From the NCBI GenBank assembly GCA_027296045.1, contig JAPUJS010000431.1, forward strand, positions 1 through 15,698: a stretch of DNA of 15,698 nt, given 5' to 3'. The translations under genes were made by a program, and so were the position numbers. Positions 15,649 through 15,698 of the stretch are shown here, piece after piece. Below the pieces are notes generated by a model. It saw only the letters and a program-made list of their open reading frames with translations, searched no databases and had not been told where the DNA came from. Numbering within the stretch: the first letter of the stretch is position 1; the number at the start of each line of letters is the position of its first letter. The stretch comes from a bacterium (GTDB taxonomy: Bacteria > Latescibacterota > UBA2968).

Positions 15649-15694
15649 TTTTTGGCTTAGTACTAGTTACAACAAACTGAACACGACTTCCCAT
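15649..15694 (-). pseudogene. Out-of-frame 5' segment of the PilZ-like gene
   Basis: ATG at 15694 reads MGSRVQFVVTSTKPK, then a run of five A (15653-15649, minus strand). Beyond the run this frame soon becomes unlike a protein and reaches a stop about 20 codons later. The downstream PilZ frame, read back to the same point, gives KNRVVFVGKPYMDD and meets stops just upstream. Joining the two at the A-run with one more A makes one smooth beta-strand-rich N-terminus. The ribosome site would lie beyond the window edge. Sequencing or assembly error, true mutation and slippage are all possible. Confidence 0.45.
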
Positions 15695-15698
15695 CTGT

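Overview
The window reads as one long transcription block on the minus strand, so it runs from right to left. It comes from a Gram-negative (LPS-making) bacterium. The evidence is the ADP-heptose genes, a Wzx-type flippase and several membrane-bound cell-envelope sugar proteins. Base composition is moderately GC-rich. HisD carries an APLFSTLLM variant loop that I associate from memory with lineages outside the Proteobacteria. I cannot name the phylum from the sequence alone. No tRNA, rRNA, CRISPR array, insertion sequence or phage gene is visible.

Right edge (about 14744-15698): a PilZ-like protein gene whose first ~17 codons appear to lie in another frame, separated by a probable one-base indel in a run of five A (minus strand). 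It ends in a clear intrinsic terminator, so the block that follows is a separate unit.

Histidine section (14659-8645): a short leader, then hisG (long form), hisD, hisC, an enolase-superfamily (mandelate racemase/muconate lactonizing type) gene, hisB and a GmhB/HisB-N type HAD phosphatase. Most junctions are tightly coupled (TAATG, ATGA).

Heptose section (9235-6092): the HAD phosphatase is shared with the histidine section. It is followed by a 124-bp gap with two hairpins. Next comes a two-domain protein with a deoxyhypusine-synthase-like N-terminal half and an HldC-type heptose-1-phosphate adenylyltransferase C-terminal half. The heptose-7-phosphate kinase HldA follows. Together these supply the kinase, phosphatase and nucleotidyltransferase steps to ADP-heptose. 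GmhA and HldD are not in the window.

Envelope polysaccharide section (6095-1): a GT4 glycosyltransferase, a GT-C-like polytopic membrane protein, a YfhO-family membrane protein, and the N-terminal 328 codons of a Wzx/PST-family flippase that runs off the left edge. Each gene overlaps the next by 4 or 8 bases.

The most unusual points are the enolase-superfamily gene inside the his operon, the DHS-like/HldC fusion, the HAD phosphatase at the junction of two pathways that each need such an enzyme, and the split reading frame of the PilZ-like gene.
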